From positions 8,526-72,525 of the forward strand of contig NZ_DASYZI010000401.1 in the NCBI RefSeq assembly GCF_035946395.1: a stretch of 64,000 nt of DNA. Direction: 5' to 3'. The DNA comes from Actinocrinis sp035946395 (GTDB lineage: Bacteria > Actinomycetota > Actinomycetes > Streptomycetales > Catenulisporaceae). Below are positions 33,662 through 42,172 of the stretch, in pieces. Both the position numbers and the translations under genes were made by a program. The stretch's first letter is position 1. Every line of letters begins with the position of its first letter. The notes under the pieces were generated by a model, which was not told the DNA's origin, did no database searches, and worked only from the letters and a program-made list of their open reading frames with translations.

Positions 33662-36034
33662 TCACGCCAGCGTCACGGTGCCGAGCGGCGGACGGGCGGA
33701 CGGCGACGGCCACGAACCCCCGTAGGTCACGCCGGTGACGGTGGACACCTGCGGGCCGCTGACGTCCTGCACGGTCGCGGCAGAGATATACAGCAGCGCG
33801 GTCGCGGGCGGGGTGGAGCCTTCGATGGCGACGATGTCGAGGAAGGCGGCGGTGACGATATTCGCCGTCACTGTTGTTTGCACGAACGTCCAGGTGTTCG
33901 CCGGGATGGCCGCCGACGTGCCGGACGTGGTCGATATGTAGCCGCCGCCCCCGGAGAACCAGTTGGCGGACAGGTTGACGTCGCTATACCCCGTCGGGCT
34001 GTAGTACCAAGCACTCAGGATGTACTGGTGGCCCTGCTGGATCGGCACAAGGTCCGATTCGGCGTATGCAAGCGTTGCCGACCCGGACGGCGTCAGCAGC
34101 GCGGAGAGCGGCAGGTTGCCCTGTGTCTGCGCGGCGGACGTGGTCAGTGTCGCGCCGGTCGGATGCCAGGGGCCGATGCCGTCCGCGAACGTAGGCCACT
34201 GATTCAGTACCGGGCCGGGCTGCATGGTGGCTTCCAGCACGCCGAGGATGTTTTGGCCTGGCGTGGTGGACTGCACGCTGGTCGTGATCCGGGCGCCGCC
34301 GTCGTCCCAGAGGTGCCACAGCGGGCCGGTCGCCGACTTGTCAAAGACCTGAATCGGGATCGCGTGACCGGTGGAACCTGCGTGCCATGCCGGGTGGTCG
34401 CTGTCTCGGAACAGGGCCGTCGGATTGCCGGGGAACACGTTGAAGTCGTCCATCAGCCACAGATAGTCGTTCAGCGTGCCGCCCGCCTGCTGCATCAGGA
34501 CGTGGTACGTCGCGCCGTTCGTCAGGCCGACGGCGGGAAGCGGTATCGAGATGGACGGCGTCAGGCGCATCTGCCCAGTCACGTAAGAGGTCTGCGCGGA
34601 GGGGGAGACTGGCACTCCGAACATATAGAACTGCCAGCTTCCATCGTCCCCCGGCGCAAAAAAGTGCCAGTCGCCGAAGCTGAATATTGGGCCGGTGGAG
34701 AACGGGTTGGCGTACCACTGGAGCCCTGGCCCGTTCGGCGTGACCGACAGCAGCGTGAACTTGTCGCCCCAGTTGTCGAACACCCCGTAATTGCCGACGG
34801 CCAGCAGGGAGTTTCCGGGGAAACCCGACGTCGTGTTGTCGGGTACGGCGGGCAACGATTGCCAGGTGCCGAGCGTGCCGTTCGCGTTCGCCGGTGCGTA
34901 GAGCGACCGCAGCAAGCCGTTGCTGTCCCAGTAGTTGAGCAGGACGACACTGTCCAGCGCCGCTACCTGGACGTTCACGCCGGGCAGCGGCGTGACCGGC
35001 AGCGGCGTGGTCGCCGTCCAGGTGGTGATCTGGCCGTTCTGCAACGGGCCGTAGTACACGTTCCGCGTCGTCGCGCTGCCGGTCGTGGTGCCGCCGACCG
35101 CATACGCGAACCCGTTGACGGCAGCGCACCCGTGGTTGACGACCGGGATCGGCAAGTCAGCTTGCTGATTCCACGCGCCCACCGTGCCCGTGGCAGTGTC
35201 CAACGACGCGGTGAACACGTGCGGGCTCGGCCCCGAAGCGGGGGTCGGGATCTGGCCGCCCGTGCTGATGATCGTGACCTCACCGCTCGCCGGGTCGGTC
35301 GAGGCCGCGAGCGTTGAGAGGTTAATCGTGGTCGGGAAGGCAGGTTGCGGCACGGCGGGCGAGGCGTTGCCGTCCGCGTCCGCAGTGATCGTAAATACGT
35401 TGTTGAACGACGTTGTACCGCCCGCCGTGTTCACGCCACCGACCAGCACCAGATAGCCGCCGACCGCGACGGCGGACGGATACACCGCGCTCCCGGCGGC
35501 TTGGACAGCGGGCAGCGGCCACGGAACCTGCGAGGTCGCGCCAAGGTTGAGCACGTTGAACGCCGCCGTCGCGAGCGGGCTACCCGTGTACACCGTGATC
35601 GGGGCCTGTGATGTGGGACCGGCGACCCCGGCCACAGCGGCGAGCGAGGTGATCCAGTTCGCCGGGATCTTCGTCTGCGTGATCACCGAGCCAGGCGCTC
35701 CGCCGCTGTCGCTGCACAAGGAGACGATCAGGTCCGCGCCGTCGCCGACCGGCAACACGGGGATGGCGACGCGCCCGACGGTGGTCCCGACCAGCGTGAA
35801 AGGCTGGTCTACGTCCTCAATATCCACCGTGAAGGGCTGGTCTATGTCCTCAATACCGAGTGCGTGCGTCCACCCGTCGCCGCCCGACCCTTGCGGCGTG
35901 AGTACCGACGTGCCCTGATAGATCGGGGTGATGTCGTGCGTGCCCAAGAGCTGGTTGAGCTGGTCTTGCGTGTTCGTCGCGCCGTTGTCGCCCAACAGCC
36001 CTGAACGCGGCGCAGACCACTTTGGAGTCGCCAT
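33662..36034 (-). CDS. Phage tail-fibre/minor-structural-like protein (element)
   Basis: 790 residues, no signal peptide, rich in Gly, Thr, Ser and aromatic residues. The middle (~residues 185-400) holds kelch/beta-propeller-like units (VGGYLVLVGGVNTAGG, AAVNGFAYAVGGTTTG, NVYYGPLQNGQITTW). The C-terminal ~150 residues look like a CBM4/9-type jelly roll (GHQYILSAWYYSPTGYSDVN, WTFVQTTVTANIVTAAFLDI). Near residue 65 an 11-residue unit, IEDIDQPFTVD, is duplicated. The lack of a secretion signal, the repetitive beta architecture and a carbohydrate-binding-like end fit an actinophage minor tail or receptor-binding protein. It is the only virion-like gene I find in the element. Confidence 0.6.
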   Translation of the reverse strand: MATPKWSAPRSGLLGDNGATNTQDQLNQLLGTHDITPIYQGTSVLTPQGSGGDGWTHALGIEDIDQPFTVDIEDVDQPFTLVGTTVGRVAIPVLPVGDGADLIVSLCSDSGGAPGSVITQTKIPANWITSLAAVAGVAGPTSQAPITVYTGSPLATAAFNVLNLGATSQVPWPLPAVQAAGSAVYPSAVAVGGYLVLVGGVNTAGGTTSFNNVFTITADADGNASPAVPQPAFPTTINLSTLAASTDPASGEVTIISTGGQIPTPASGPSPHVFTASLDTATGTVGAWNQQADLPIPVVNHGCAAVNGFAYAVGGTTTGSATTRNVYYGPLQNGQITTWTATTPLPVTPLPGVNVQVAALDSVVLLNYWDSNGLLRSLYAPANANGTLGTWQSLPAVPDNTTSGFPGNSLLAVGNYGVFDNWGDKFTLLSVTPNGPGLQWYANPFSTGPIFSFGDWHFFAPGDDGSWQFYMFGVPVSPSAQTSYVTGQMRLTPSISIPLPAVGLTNGATYHVLMQQAGGTLNDYLWLMDDFNVFPGNPTALFRDSDHPAWHAGSTGHAIPIQVFDKSATGPLWHLWDDGGARITTSVQSTTPGQNILGVLEATMQPGPVLNQWPTFADGIGPWHPTGATLTTSAAQTQGNLPLSALLTPSGSATLAYAESDLVPIQQGHQYILSAWYYSPTGYSDVNLSANWFSGGGGYISTTSGTSAAIPANTWTFVQTTVTANIVTAAFLDIVAIEGSTPPATALLYISAATVQDVSGPQVSTVTGVTYGGSWPSPSARPPLGTVTLA
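35796..35857 (-). repeat. 33-bp tandem duplication in the tail-fibre-like gene
   Basis: Two copies of a 33-nt unit (GTGAAAGGCTGGTCTACGTC and GTGAAGGGCTGGTCTATGTC mark their starts) encode IEDIDQPFTVD and IEDVDQPFTLV in tandem. Confidence 0.7.
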
Positions 36035-36035
36035 C

Positions 36036-36251
36036 TCAGCCGGTCATCCGCTCGGCGACGTCCACGATCAGTTCGCGGTCGAACCGCCGGAGCTGTGGGA
36101 GCAGATGACAGGACATTGTCACCAGCTCGTCGGCGAGCAGCGCCGGGCACGCGGACTTCGCGATAGCCAGCAGAATCCTGATTTCCTCGCGGTCCGCGTC
36201 GTCCTCAGGCTTGCTCTCCGCAAGCACCTGCATCACCCTCACCGCGTCCAC
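36036..36251 (-). CDS. Small hypothetical protein (element)
   Basis: 71 residues, helical and acidic (LAESKPEDDADREEIRILLA, SACPALLADELVTMSCHLLP). Its stop is two bases before the start of the tail-fibre-like gene, so it probably shares its mRNA. The GTG at 36251 is the longest start; an internal ATG six codons later is possible. No family recognised. Confidence 0.5.
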   Translation of the reverse strand: MDAVRVMQVLAESKPEDDADREEIRILLAIAKSACPALLADELVTMSCHLLPQLRRFDRELIVDVAERMTG

Positions 36252-36290
36252 CTGGCCGTTCGCGTTACCGAAAGTTGATATGCAGCCGAC

Positions 36291-36330
36291 GCCACCCGGT
36301 CGCCGGAGGGAGAGTCCCCGACCGGGTGGC
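36291..36330 (-). terminator. Hairpin terminator inside the leftward block
   Basis: A 12-bp stem GCCACCCGGTCG/CGACCGGGTGGC (36291-36302 and 36319-36330) encloses a 16-nt loop. It separates the coiled-coil gene from the small gene/tail-fibre unit. Confidence 0.65.
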
Positions 36331-36393
36331 GCCTGTTGCGCGGGGAGCTCCGCGCGTCCGGGAGGCTGCGGTTCCCGGAGTCATTACCGCAGG

Positions 36394-37287
36394 TCAGCGA
36401 CTGCCGGCCAGCGGGGCTATCGGTCCGACACCGGGCGGCGCCACGATCGTGGACGCGTCGCGGTTGCCCGTCGGGACCGGCGCTAGAAGCCGCTGCGACA
36501 CGCGCGCCCGCTCATCGTCGGCCAGCTTCTGTCGGGTGCGCGCGGCGAACAGCTTGTCCACGCCAGCCGCCACGGCCGCCTGTTCGACCAACTCGCTGGC
36601 CAACGCCTTGTCGTCGGCCGCCTTGAGCTGACCGGCCATCAGGCGACGGATACCGTCGAGCTGTAGCGTCCACCACGTCAGCGGTGCGGTACCGGGGCTC
36701 GACTCGGCGTCGTGCGCCGTCTTCGCCGCCGCCTTGGCCTGACGCACAGCGCCGCGCGCGGCCGTGAGGTCCGCCTCGCCGGTCACCCGGCGCGCCGTGG
36801 TGCGTTCGGCGACCTGGTGGAACCGGTCGGCCACTTGCCGGGCAGCGTCCCGGCGCACGATCGCGTCCGTCTGCTGCGCCGGGTCAGCGCCCTGCGACGC
36901 CAAGTCCTCGGCGAGTTCGGCCAGCTCGCGCGCATGGTCGGCCGCCGCGCCGGACTTGTCGGCGGCGTCGCGTTCAGCTTCGACCAGGGCTTTCAGCTCC
37001 GCCGCCAGCCGATCGGCGTCGTCCTCGGTCTGCGCCAGCGCGGCGTCAGCCTTCGCCGACACCCCGGCGAGCGTGGCCTGATGGTCGATGCGGTCCGCCT
37101 GGTCGAGAAGATCGGCGGCCCTCTGCTGGAACTGCGCGGCCTCGGCGCGGGTAAGCATCGCGGTCAGTTCGGCCGGAACCGCCGACTCCATCACCCCGGC
37201 CAGGACATCGCGAAGCCCAGGGTTCGCATCGAACGCGGCGCGCACCTCAGGCGGCAACGAGTCGAACACGGCATCGGTCAGGATCAT
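36394..37287 (-). CDS. Coiled-coil hypothetical protein (element)
   Basis: 297 residues, almost wholly helical and rich in Ala, Asp, Glu and Gln. Long heptad-like stretches run from residue ~50 to ~210 (AAQFQQRAADLLDQADRI, DADRLAAELKALVEAERDA). A short aromatic patch (APLTWWTLQLDGIRRLM) interrupts the coil. It could be a scaffold or tail-assembly protein by position near the tail-fibre gene, but no family motif supports that. ATG 37287 overlaps the preceding stop (ATGA). Confidence 0.6.
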   Translation of the reverse strand: MILTDAVFDSLPPEVRAAFDANPGLRDVLAGVMESAVPAELTAMLTRAEAAQFQQRAADLLDQADRIDHQATLAGVSAKADAALAQTEDDADRLAAELKALVEAERDAADKSGAAADHARELAELAEDLASQGADPAQQTDAIVRRDAARQVADRFHQVAERTTARRVTGEADLTAARGAVRQAKAAAKTAHDAESSPGTAPLTWWTLQLDGIRRLMAGQLKAADDKALASELVEQAAVAAGVDKLFAARTRQKLADDERARVSQRLLAPVPTGNRDASTIVAPPGVGPIAPLAGSR

Positions 37288-37781
37288 CGGGCGCTCCCCG
37301 TCGGGCTGATCGGTGCAGTGTGGAACGGCAACTGCTGAGGCGACGGGCTGAGCGGGACCGGCGGATCAGCAAATGAAAGCCGCTGAACAGGAACGTTGCC
37401 GTCGTGAACCCACCGCTCCGGGTGGTCCGAGCCGGTCAACTGGTGGACGACCACGTCCGGGCTCGGTGTGATCACCGGCACAGGGAACGATGGCGCGGGT
37501 TCGCTGCGCGGTGTCGCGGGCGCGTTGCCGGGCGAATCGGCCGCATGCCCATCGGTTAAGTACGGGTGCTTAGTTCCCGGCATGAACTGACCCGACGTCG
37601 GGTGACGCACGTCGTGGCGATCCTTCGCCGATTCAGCCATGGGTGTCCGCGTCGCCTTACGATCGGCTTCGACGTGGGCTTCGGCCGCCGCGTGCGCGGG
37701 CGTCCCGCCGACGTGCACACGTTCCTTCTTCTGCCTGCGCTTCTCGACCTCGGCGCGCGCCTGCTCTGTGATTTCGAACAT
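37284..37781 (-). CDS. Hypothetical protein (element)
   Basis: 165 residues, low complexity, Pro/His/Ser-rich and probably disordered. It begins with a basic helix (EQARAEVEKRRQKKERVHVG) and contains a segment (RHPTSGQFMPGTKHPYLTDG) resembling small phage head or tail accessory proteins only in composition. Start ATG 37779-37781; it overlaps the next gene by four bases. Confidence 0.5.
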   Translation of the reverse strand: MFEITEQARAEVEKRRQKKERVHVGGTPAHAAAEAHVEADRKATRTPMAESAKDRHDVRHPTSGQFMPGTKHPYLTDGHAADSPGNAPATPRSEPAPSFPVPVITPSPDVVVHQLTGSDHPERWVHDGNVPVQRLSFADPPVPLSPSPQQLPFHTAPISPTGSAR

Positions 37782-37786
37782 TGATC

Positions 37787-38146
37787 TCACCGTGCCTTGG
37801 TCAGCTCGTCGAGCGCGGCCCATGCAGCTTCCCGCTGTCCAGGGTCCGGGTCGGTGCGCGCCACTTCCAGCAGCGCCGCAACCGTCTGCGATCGGTCCCC
37901 GACCGACGCACTCTTCGTCACCGGTCCGGCGTTCTCGGCCTGCCACGCGCGTTCACGCACGGCCGGGTCATCCGAATACGCCGGGCCACGTTCCCAGGCG
38001 TACCGATACGTATTCGCCGCCGCTTTTCGCGCGGGCGGCTGCGCAATCTTTCGCAGCGTCGCGACAGCCACGCCGCCATTCGCCTTACCCACAGACCTCC
38101 CGCACAATGCGCAGCCGTGAAAACCACTCTCAGCACAGGCTAGCAT
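37787..38146 (-). CDS. Hypothetical protein with a CxxC motif (element)
   Basis: 119 residues if the ATG at 38146 is used. Near the start is a Cys/His cluster (CAESGFHGCALCGRSVG) that could bind zinc. The C-terminal half is helical (SQTVAALLEVARTDPDPGQR). The gene ends six bases before the next and heads the leftward block of five genes ending with the tail-fibre-like protein. A longer start at 38188 would overlap the divergent HTH gene and is less likely. Confidence 0.5.
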   Translation of the reverse strand: MLACAESGFHGCALCGRSVGKANGGVAVATLRKIAQPPARKAAANTYRYAWERGPAYSDDPAVRERAWQAENAGPVTKSASVGDRSQTVAALLEVARTDPDPGQREAAWAALDELTKAR

Positions 38147-38187
38147 TGTTGGGAACAGTCGTTCGACGAAACGACGGAGGGAAAGCA

Positions 38188-38481
38188 ATGGCCGACGAAG
38201 GCTCAGTGACTATCGCAGAAGCGGCCGCATTGCTCGCGGTGAGTGTTGACACGATCCGGAAAGCGGTCCGCGTCGGCGAATTGCCCGCCCAACGGCTCGG
38301 CCGCACTGTGCGCATCCCCCGGTCGGCCGTCATGGTCAAGGCCGTCACGGACACCGACGGATACCGTGACGTGCGCGCTGACCTCGCCACCCTGAGCGCG
38401 CAGATCGAGCGTTACGGAAACCAGATCGACGAAATCCAGAAGTCGCTCGCCGCCGTGCATGCGAAAGCGGTGACCTTGTGA
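38188..38481 (+). CDS. Helix-turn-helix DNA-binding protein, excisionase/MerR-like (element)
   Basis: 97 residues. The N-terminal half is a winged HTH of the excisionase (HTH_17) type: VTIAEAAALLAVSVDTIRKAVRVGELPAQRLGRTVRIPRSAV. A C-terminal coiled coil (LATLSAQIERYGNQIDEIQK) probably dimerises. The ATG at 38188 follows GGAGGGAAA. It is first of three genes coupled by GTGA overlaps and could regulate the divergent structural-like block. Confidence 0.75.
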   Translation: MADEGSVTIAEAAALLAVSVDTIRKAVRVGELPAQRLGRTVRIPRSAVMVKAVTDTDGYRDVRADLATLSAQIERYGNQIDEIQKSLAAVHAKAVTL

Positions 38482-38939
38482 ACCGCAGCCCGGAAGCGCT
38501 CCGGAAATCAGCAAAAGCAATAAGGGCTAACGCGATGACCGCACTCGACGAAGCTGACGCAATGGACATCGTGGCGAACGTGTTGGAACGGTGGATCGTA
38601 GCGAACACTGATCTCGCCCTCGCCGAAATCCATGCCGAGAGTGCCCGGTCGGCGACAGAAGCCGAAACCGCCGACGATGAACGTATCGGCGCCCTGGTGG
38701 ATATCGGCATCGTCGAATCGGTCATCGATGATCCGCTCAACCTCGAATCGTTCACCGGATGCGAGGCATGGGCTGCTCGGCTGGCCCGACCCGAGGTGTA
38801 CCGCAGAATCCTGATGGCACGCATCGAAGGCAAATCCATATCCGAATACGCGTACGATGCTGCCGTTGCCACAGCTCAAAAGGCGATCCGGCTCGACAGT
38901 GAGCTGATCAGCGGCGTCACCGAGATGAGCCGACTGTGA
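38478..38939 (+). CDS. Hypothetical protein (element)
   Basis: 153 residues, helical and acidic. GTG 38478 overlaps the HTH-gene stop, and its own stop overlaps the next GTG. Segments such as AKAIRANAMTALDEADAMDI and SARSATEAETADDERIGALV suggest a coiled-coil or helical bundle. No family recognised. Confidence 0.55.
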   Translation: MNRSPEALRKSAKAIRANAMTALDEADAMDIVANVLERWIVANTDLALAEIHAESARSATEAETADDERIGALVDIGIVESVIDDPLNLESFTGCEAWAARLARPEVYRRILMARIEGKSISEYAYDAAVATAQKAIRLDSELISGVTEMSRL

Positions 38940-39526
38940 CGGCCGACACCAAGGATGGCCGCGCCCTAGTGCGCGGCGGCGACGGGAAGTTCACCCGCTC
39001 ACTGGCTACGGCGGAGCGTGACGCGAAGGCGTGCCGTCTGCGCAGCCAAGGGATGTCCTATCCGCGCATCGCCCGCGAGCTGGGGCTAGCGGACGCGTCG
39101 AGCGCGCGGTCAGCTGTGGAACGGGCGTTGCGCGACACAGTACGCGAACCGGCCGACGAGCTGCGCACGCTGATGGATGCGCAGTTGGATCAACTGACCA
39201 TGGTGTGCCTGACGATCCTCGGCACGCGTCATCTCGTGACCGGCTCCGGCGGGCAGGTGGCACGCGACCCGGCGACCGGCGATCCGCTCCTGGACGACAT
39301 GCCGCGCCTGCAGGCCGTGGACCGGCTGCTGAAGATCATGGAGCGCCGGGCGAAGCTGCACGGTGTGGACGCCCCAGCGAAGATCGAAATGCGGTCGGCG
39401 AGCGAGCTGGACGCCGAGATTGCCGGACTGCTGGACCAGTTGGCCGACGCACGCGGCATTGCGTCCGGACCGTCCGCACAGGCATTGACCGGCCAGGACG
39501 ATGCCCAACTGTCAGACCCCTCATAA
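38936..39526 (+). CDS. HTH protein, possible small-terminase-like (element)
   Basis: 196 residues. Residues ~25-60 form a helix-turn-helix of the kind that opens phage small terminases (DAKACRLRSQGMSYPRIARE, then LGLADASSARSAVERAL). It is followed by a helical region (LRTLMDAQLDQLTMVCLTIL, LQAVDRLLKIMERRAKLHGV) whose register resembles small-terminase oligomerisation helices. The LLKIMERRAKLHGVDAP motif is common in such proteins. No large terminase is present in the element, so a packaging-specificity role with a helper phage is an idea only. The GTG start is coupled to the upstream gene. Confidence 0.55.
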   Translation: MTADTKDGRALVRGGDGKFTRSLATAERDAKACRLRSQGMSYPRIARELGLADASSARSAVERALRDTVREPADELRTLMDAQLDQLTMVCLTILGTRHLVTGSGGQVARDPATGDPLLDDMPRLQAVDRLLKIMERRAKLHGVDAPAKIEMRSASELDAEIAGLLDQLADARGIASGPSAQALTGQDDAQLSDPS

Positions 39527-39577
39527 TCCCGATTATGTTGTGAGTATCCGAGCCTTGATTCGTAATCGGAGGTCGCC

Positions 39578-39916
39578 GTGACGATCCCGACGACCATCGG
39601 CAGCGCGGTCGTCGTGTCGGTCTCGGCGACCTTTGTCAGAGCCGTGCTTCCCGCGCTCCGCAGCGTCGATGACCCCGCTGGGCGACGACTTGTCGAACTG
39701 CTCGACGACGCTTCCCGCCGCCGTCACGGCGACCGCGCACAGTTCCGTCTGCTCTTCGACCGGACCGACAGCGACGCGCTGAACTACCTCGGAACGCTCG
39801 GCCGTGTCGTCGCCGCCAACGCATGGCCGAACCGAACGCTCGCCGCATCGGCCCGGCGCATCGCCAACCGCGTCGAAGCGTTGGGTGCACCGGCCGGCCA
39901 GCCCTCAGCACGCTGA
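39578..39916 (+). CDS. Small hypothetical protein (element)
   Basis: 112 residues from a GTG start. It is helical and basic (RRLVELLDDASRRRHGDRAQ, RTLAASARRIANRVEALG). No family recognised. It stands alone between the HTH operon and the membrane protein gene. Confidence 0.45.
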   Translation: MTIPTTIGSAVVVSVSATFVRAVLPALRSVDDPAGRRLVELLDDASRRRHGDRAQFRLLFDRTDSDALNYLGTLGRVVAANAWPNRTLAASARRIANRVEALGAPAGQPSAR

Positions 39917-40018
39917 CAGCTCGGCGTTTGTGCTGGTCACTGGGACGCAGTTGCCACCGCGCAAACGAACTTCGCGAACATGGGCGCGCTGCGCGACGTG
40001 CTCTGACATGCTCCGGCC

Positions 40019-40747
40019 ATGAAGCGTCTACGTCAGGTGTCCCTGCGGCAATGGGTTGTCGTCGGGACGGTCGTGGTCATAGTCGGGAGCGTCGTAATCG
40101 TCGCGATGGCCTACGCCGGGTGGACGCTCGGGCTTGGCACACACGATCGCGGTGTCACCGTCACAGTCGCATTGACGGCCGACGCGTTATTTGCCGGGCT
40201 CGTCGCCACGGTCTTGGCCTTGTCTGCGTACTGGGCGGCGAGCGGTACGGCCGACCTTCATGTCGAGCTTACGTTCAACTACTCCAAGCCGAACGAGCCG
40301 GTATTCAAGCTAGGCACTCCGCTGCCCGGAACGAGTTGGCGCCCGATCGAGCCGTTCAAACAGAACCGCGCCCGCGTCGTGGTCTACAACCGGTCGAAGT
40401 ACTCCGCCCGCAACGCCAGCGTCCAAATCAGGCTTCGAGGCTTCATGAACGTGCAGCCGGTGCCGGGATGGTTGGTCATCTCCTCGGCGAACATGGTCGG
40501 CGCCACCGCGTTCCAGTGGGACGGCGGAGCGGATCAGCTCGTCCATGAAGGCGTAGCCAGGGTCCTGCGCGAGTTCACGTTGATCGATGCTCAGGTCGAT
40601 CCAGCGAGTACCCAGCCACTGATCGTCGTGACGGTTGTCGCCGACGGCGTCAAGCCTAAGCCGATCATGATGCCGGTTCGCGCCCTCGAACCGGACGAGT
40701 GGAGCAAGTACATGCAGGAAATCGGCATCCAAACGTTCACCGTCTGA
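40019..40747 (+). CDS. Membrane-anchored hypothetical protein (element)
   Basis: 242 residues. Two hydrophobic segments near the N-terminus (QWVVVGTVVVIVGSVVIVAM and ALTADALFAGLVATVLALSA) would span the membrane. The remainder is a beta-rich cytoplasmic domain (ARVVVYNRSKYSARNASVQI, LIVVTVVADGVKPKPIMMPV). This topology recalls the element protein at 29578-30252. No family recognised. ATG 40019. Confidence 0.6.
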   Translation: MKRLRQVSLRQWVVVGTVVVIVGSVVIVAMAYAGWTLGLGTHDRGVTVTVALTADALFAGLVATVLALSAYWAASGTADLHVELTFNYSKPNEPVFKLGTPLPGTSWRPIEPFKQNRARVVVYNRSKYSARNASVQIRLRGFMNVQPVPGWLVISSANMVGATAFQWDGGADQLVHEGVARVLREFTLIDAQVDPASTQPLIVVTVVADGVKPKPIMMPVRALEPDEWSKYMQEIGIQTFTV

Positions 40748-41400
40748 CGCACCACGCGGCGAAGCGCGCTCAGGTCGACGCGATCATGTGCATCGACGAC
40801 GACGGCCGCGAGTACTGGTCCGCACGCGACCTCATGCCGCTGATGGGCTACACCAAGTGGCAAGACTTCACGCGGGCCATCGAGCGGGCACGTGTCGCGT
40901 GCAAGGGCAGCGGCATGGACCCTGACGAGCACTTTATGGACGCCCATAAAGTTGCAGCTAGCGGCCCCGACGCGCTCGACGTCCACCTGTCCCGCTATGC
41001 GTGCTACCTGACCGCTCAGAACGGCGACCCCCGCAAGCCCGAAGTGGCTGCCGCGCAAACGTACTTCGCGGTGAAGACCCGCGAGGCTGAGACGGCGCTG
41101 CCGATCGACCTGCCCGACATCACCACGCCGAGCCGGTTCTCCACGACGGCCATCTTGACGGCCGACCTGAAGACGGTCGTGGTCGCGTCAGCCACGACCG
41201 TCTTCATCGGCTCCCGCGCGGCCCGTCAGTCGCGCCTACCGCCTCCCCGCGCCACGATGACCAGCGCCGCACCGAACGCGACGGGGACGACTATCGGGGC
41301 GATCGGACCGTGCAGCGCGACGACGACCCCGGCCGCCACAGTCCAGGGCACTGCGACTGGCCGACGCGGGCGGTTCGGCGCGTGCGACGGGTCCGGCTGA
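40699..41400 (+). CDS. DinD/BRO-type antirepressor-like ORF, boundaries uncertain (element)
   Basis: The recognisable part (about 40785-41100) matches the N-terminal domain of DinD-like proteins: EYWSARDLMPLMGYTKW, a helical segment, then LSRYACYLTAQNGDPRKPEV and AQTYFAVKTREAE. Such domains occur in phage antirepressors and the DNA-damage protein DinD. The start is unclear: ATG 40699 overlaps the preceding gene out of frame, and ATG 40785 cuts into the domain. After TREAE the sequence loses family resemblance and overlaps an opposite-strand gene. It is probably a truncated or decaying copy. Confidence 0.5.
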   Translation: MEQVHAGNRHPNVHRLTHHAAKRAQVDAIMCIDDDGREYWSARDLMPLMGYTKWQDFTRAIERARVACKGSGMDPDEHFMDAHKVAASGPDALDVHLSRYACYLTAQNGDPRKPEVAAAQTYFAVKTREAETALPIDLPDITTPSRFSTTAILTADLKTVVVASATTVFIGSRAARQSRLPPPRATMTSAAPNATGTTIGAIGPCSATTTPAATVQGTATGRRGRFGACDGSG

Positions 41401-41465
41401 GCAACGTCCGGCGAGTCGGGGGCGGGCACTGCGGACGGATCGCTCGGGCGCTTAAGGTGGTCCAT
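41226..41465 (-). CDS. Small membrane protein (element)
   Basis: 79 residues. A Pro/Asp-rich N-terminus is followed by two short hydrophobic segments (VAVPWTVAAGVVVALHG and IAPIVVPVAFGAALVIVARG) that could form a hairpin in the membrane. The ATG at 41463-41465 follows GAGAAAGGAA at a good distance, the main support. It overlaps the tail of the opposite-strand DinD-like ORF, which suggests one of the two is not translated to its end. Confidence 0.5.
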   Translation of the reverse strand: MDHLKRPSDPSAVPAPDSPDVAQPDPSHAPNRPRRPVAVPWTVAAGVVVALHGPIAPIVVPVAFGAALVIVARGGGRRD

Positions 41466-41497
41466 GCCAATTCCTTTCTCAGGAGCGGATCGGCACT

Positions 41498-41527
41498 GAC
41501 GACCCCCCGTTGCACCGGGGGGTCGTC
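41498..41527. terminator. Strong GC hairpin
   Basis: A 12-bp stem GACGACCCCCCG/CGGGGGGTCGTC encloses a 6-nt loop, about 100 nt past the DinD-like ORF and 30 nt upstream of the small membrane gene. It could end either strand's transcription. Confidence 0.6.
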
Positions 41528-41606
41528 GCCGTTGAGGCCATGTTTCACGAAATCCAGGTGGCTCGGGAGAAACGGACCTGCACTGGGCCGAATGGGTGAA
41601 CGGCCA

Positions 41607-41640
41607 AAACCCGCGCCGACGGGGAATGGGTCGCGGGTTT
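41607..41640 (-). terminator. Intrinsic terminator of the zinc-peptidase-like gene
   Basis: A 9-bp stem AAACCCGCG/CGCGGGTTT lies 26 nt past the peptidase-like stop. In the leftward transcript the stem is followed directly by a U run (GGGTTTT), a canonical intrinsic terminator. Confidence 0.7.
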
Positions 41641-41665
41641 GCTGCCACTACCGGTCGTCGCCCAG

Positions 41666-42172
41666 TTACCGACGCAGCCCGGCCATGCACCACAGCGGCA
41701 GGCCGCTGTCTTCAGCCAGTTCGCGCAACACGCGGCCCGGCAGCGTGTTGTGGATCAATAACGCTTCGGCGATCGCGGTCACGGCGGGCCAGTACCGTTC
41801 GACCACCATCGTCTTCGTAGTGTCCTGCCAGGAGTCCCAGACGCCCTCCCGCTCACCGTCGAAGACCTGCATGTCGCCGCACCCGCCAGCCAGCCAGGCG
41901 GCCATGATGAAATCGTTCACCTCGCATCCCGCGCGGTCGTCTTCGTCGGCGGCATGCCACAGGTATAAACCCTCTGCTACCGGCCCGGCGCATGCGGTTA
42001 CGTAGGCATCCGTGACCCCGATCCTCCGCCTACGCGGCGGAGCGACCCGGCCGTGGTTGCCGCCGCGCGCCCGGATCGTCGCGTACCGGATCGACAACCC
42101 GCTGGCGAGGTACGCGACCGCATGCCCGGCCTCGTGGTGCGCGGTCCGTTCGTCCACTTCGTCATCCGCCAT
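41666..42172 (-). CDS. Putative zinc-metallopeptidase (M41-like HEAGH motif) (element)
   Basis: 168 residues. Near the N-terminus is RTAHHEAGHAVAYLASG with the HExxH zinc motif (H13, E14, H17), as in the peptidase part of FtsH/M41 proteins. A later acidic segment (AADEDDRAGCEVNDFIMAAW) could supply the third ligand. There is no AAA domain or membrane segment. Such orphan HEAGH proteins occur on actinomycete mobile elements; substrates are unknown. The ATG at 42172 has a strong AGGAGG. An in-frame extension upstream was rejected. Confidence 0.7.
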   Translation of the reverse strand: MADDEVDERTAHHEAGHAVAYLASGLSIRYATIRARGGNHGRVAPPRRRRIGVTDAYVTACAGPVAEGLYLWHAADEDDRAGCEVNDFIMAAWLAGGCGDMQVFDGEREGVWDSWQDTTKTMVVERYWPAVTAIAEALLIHNTLPGRVLRELAEDSGLPLWCMAGLRR

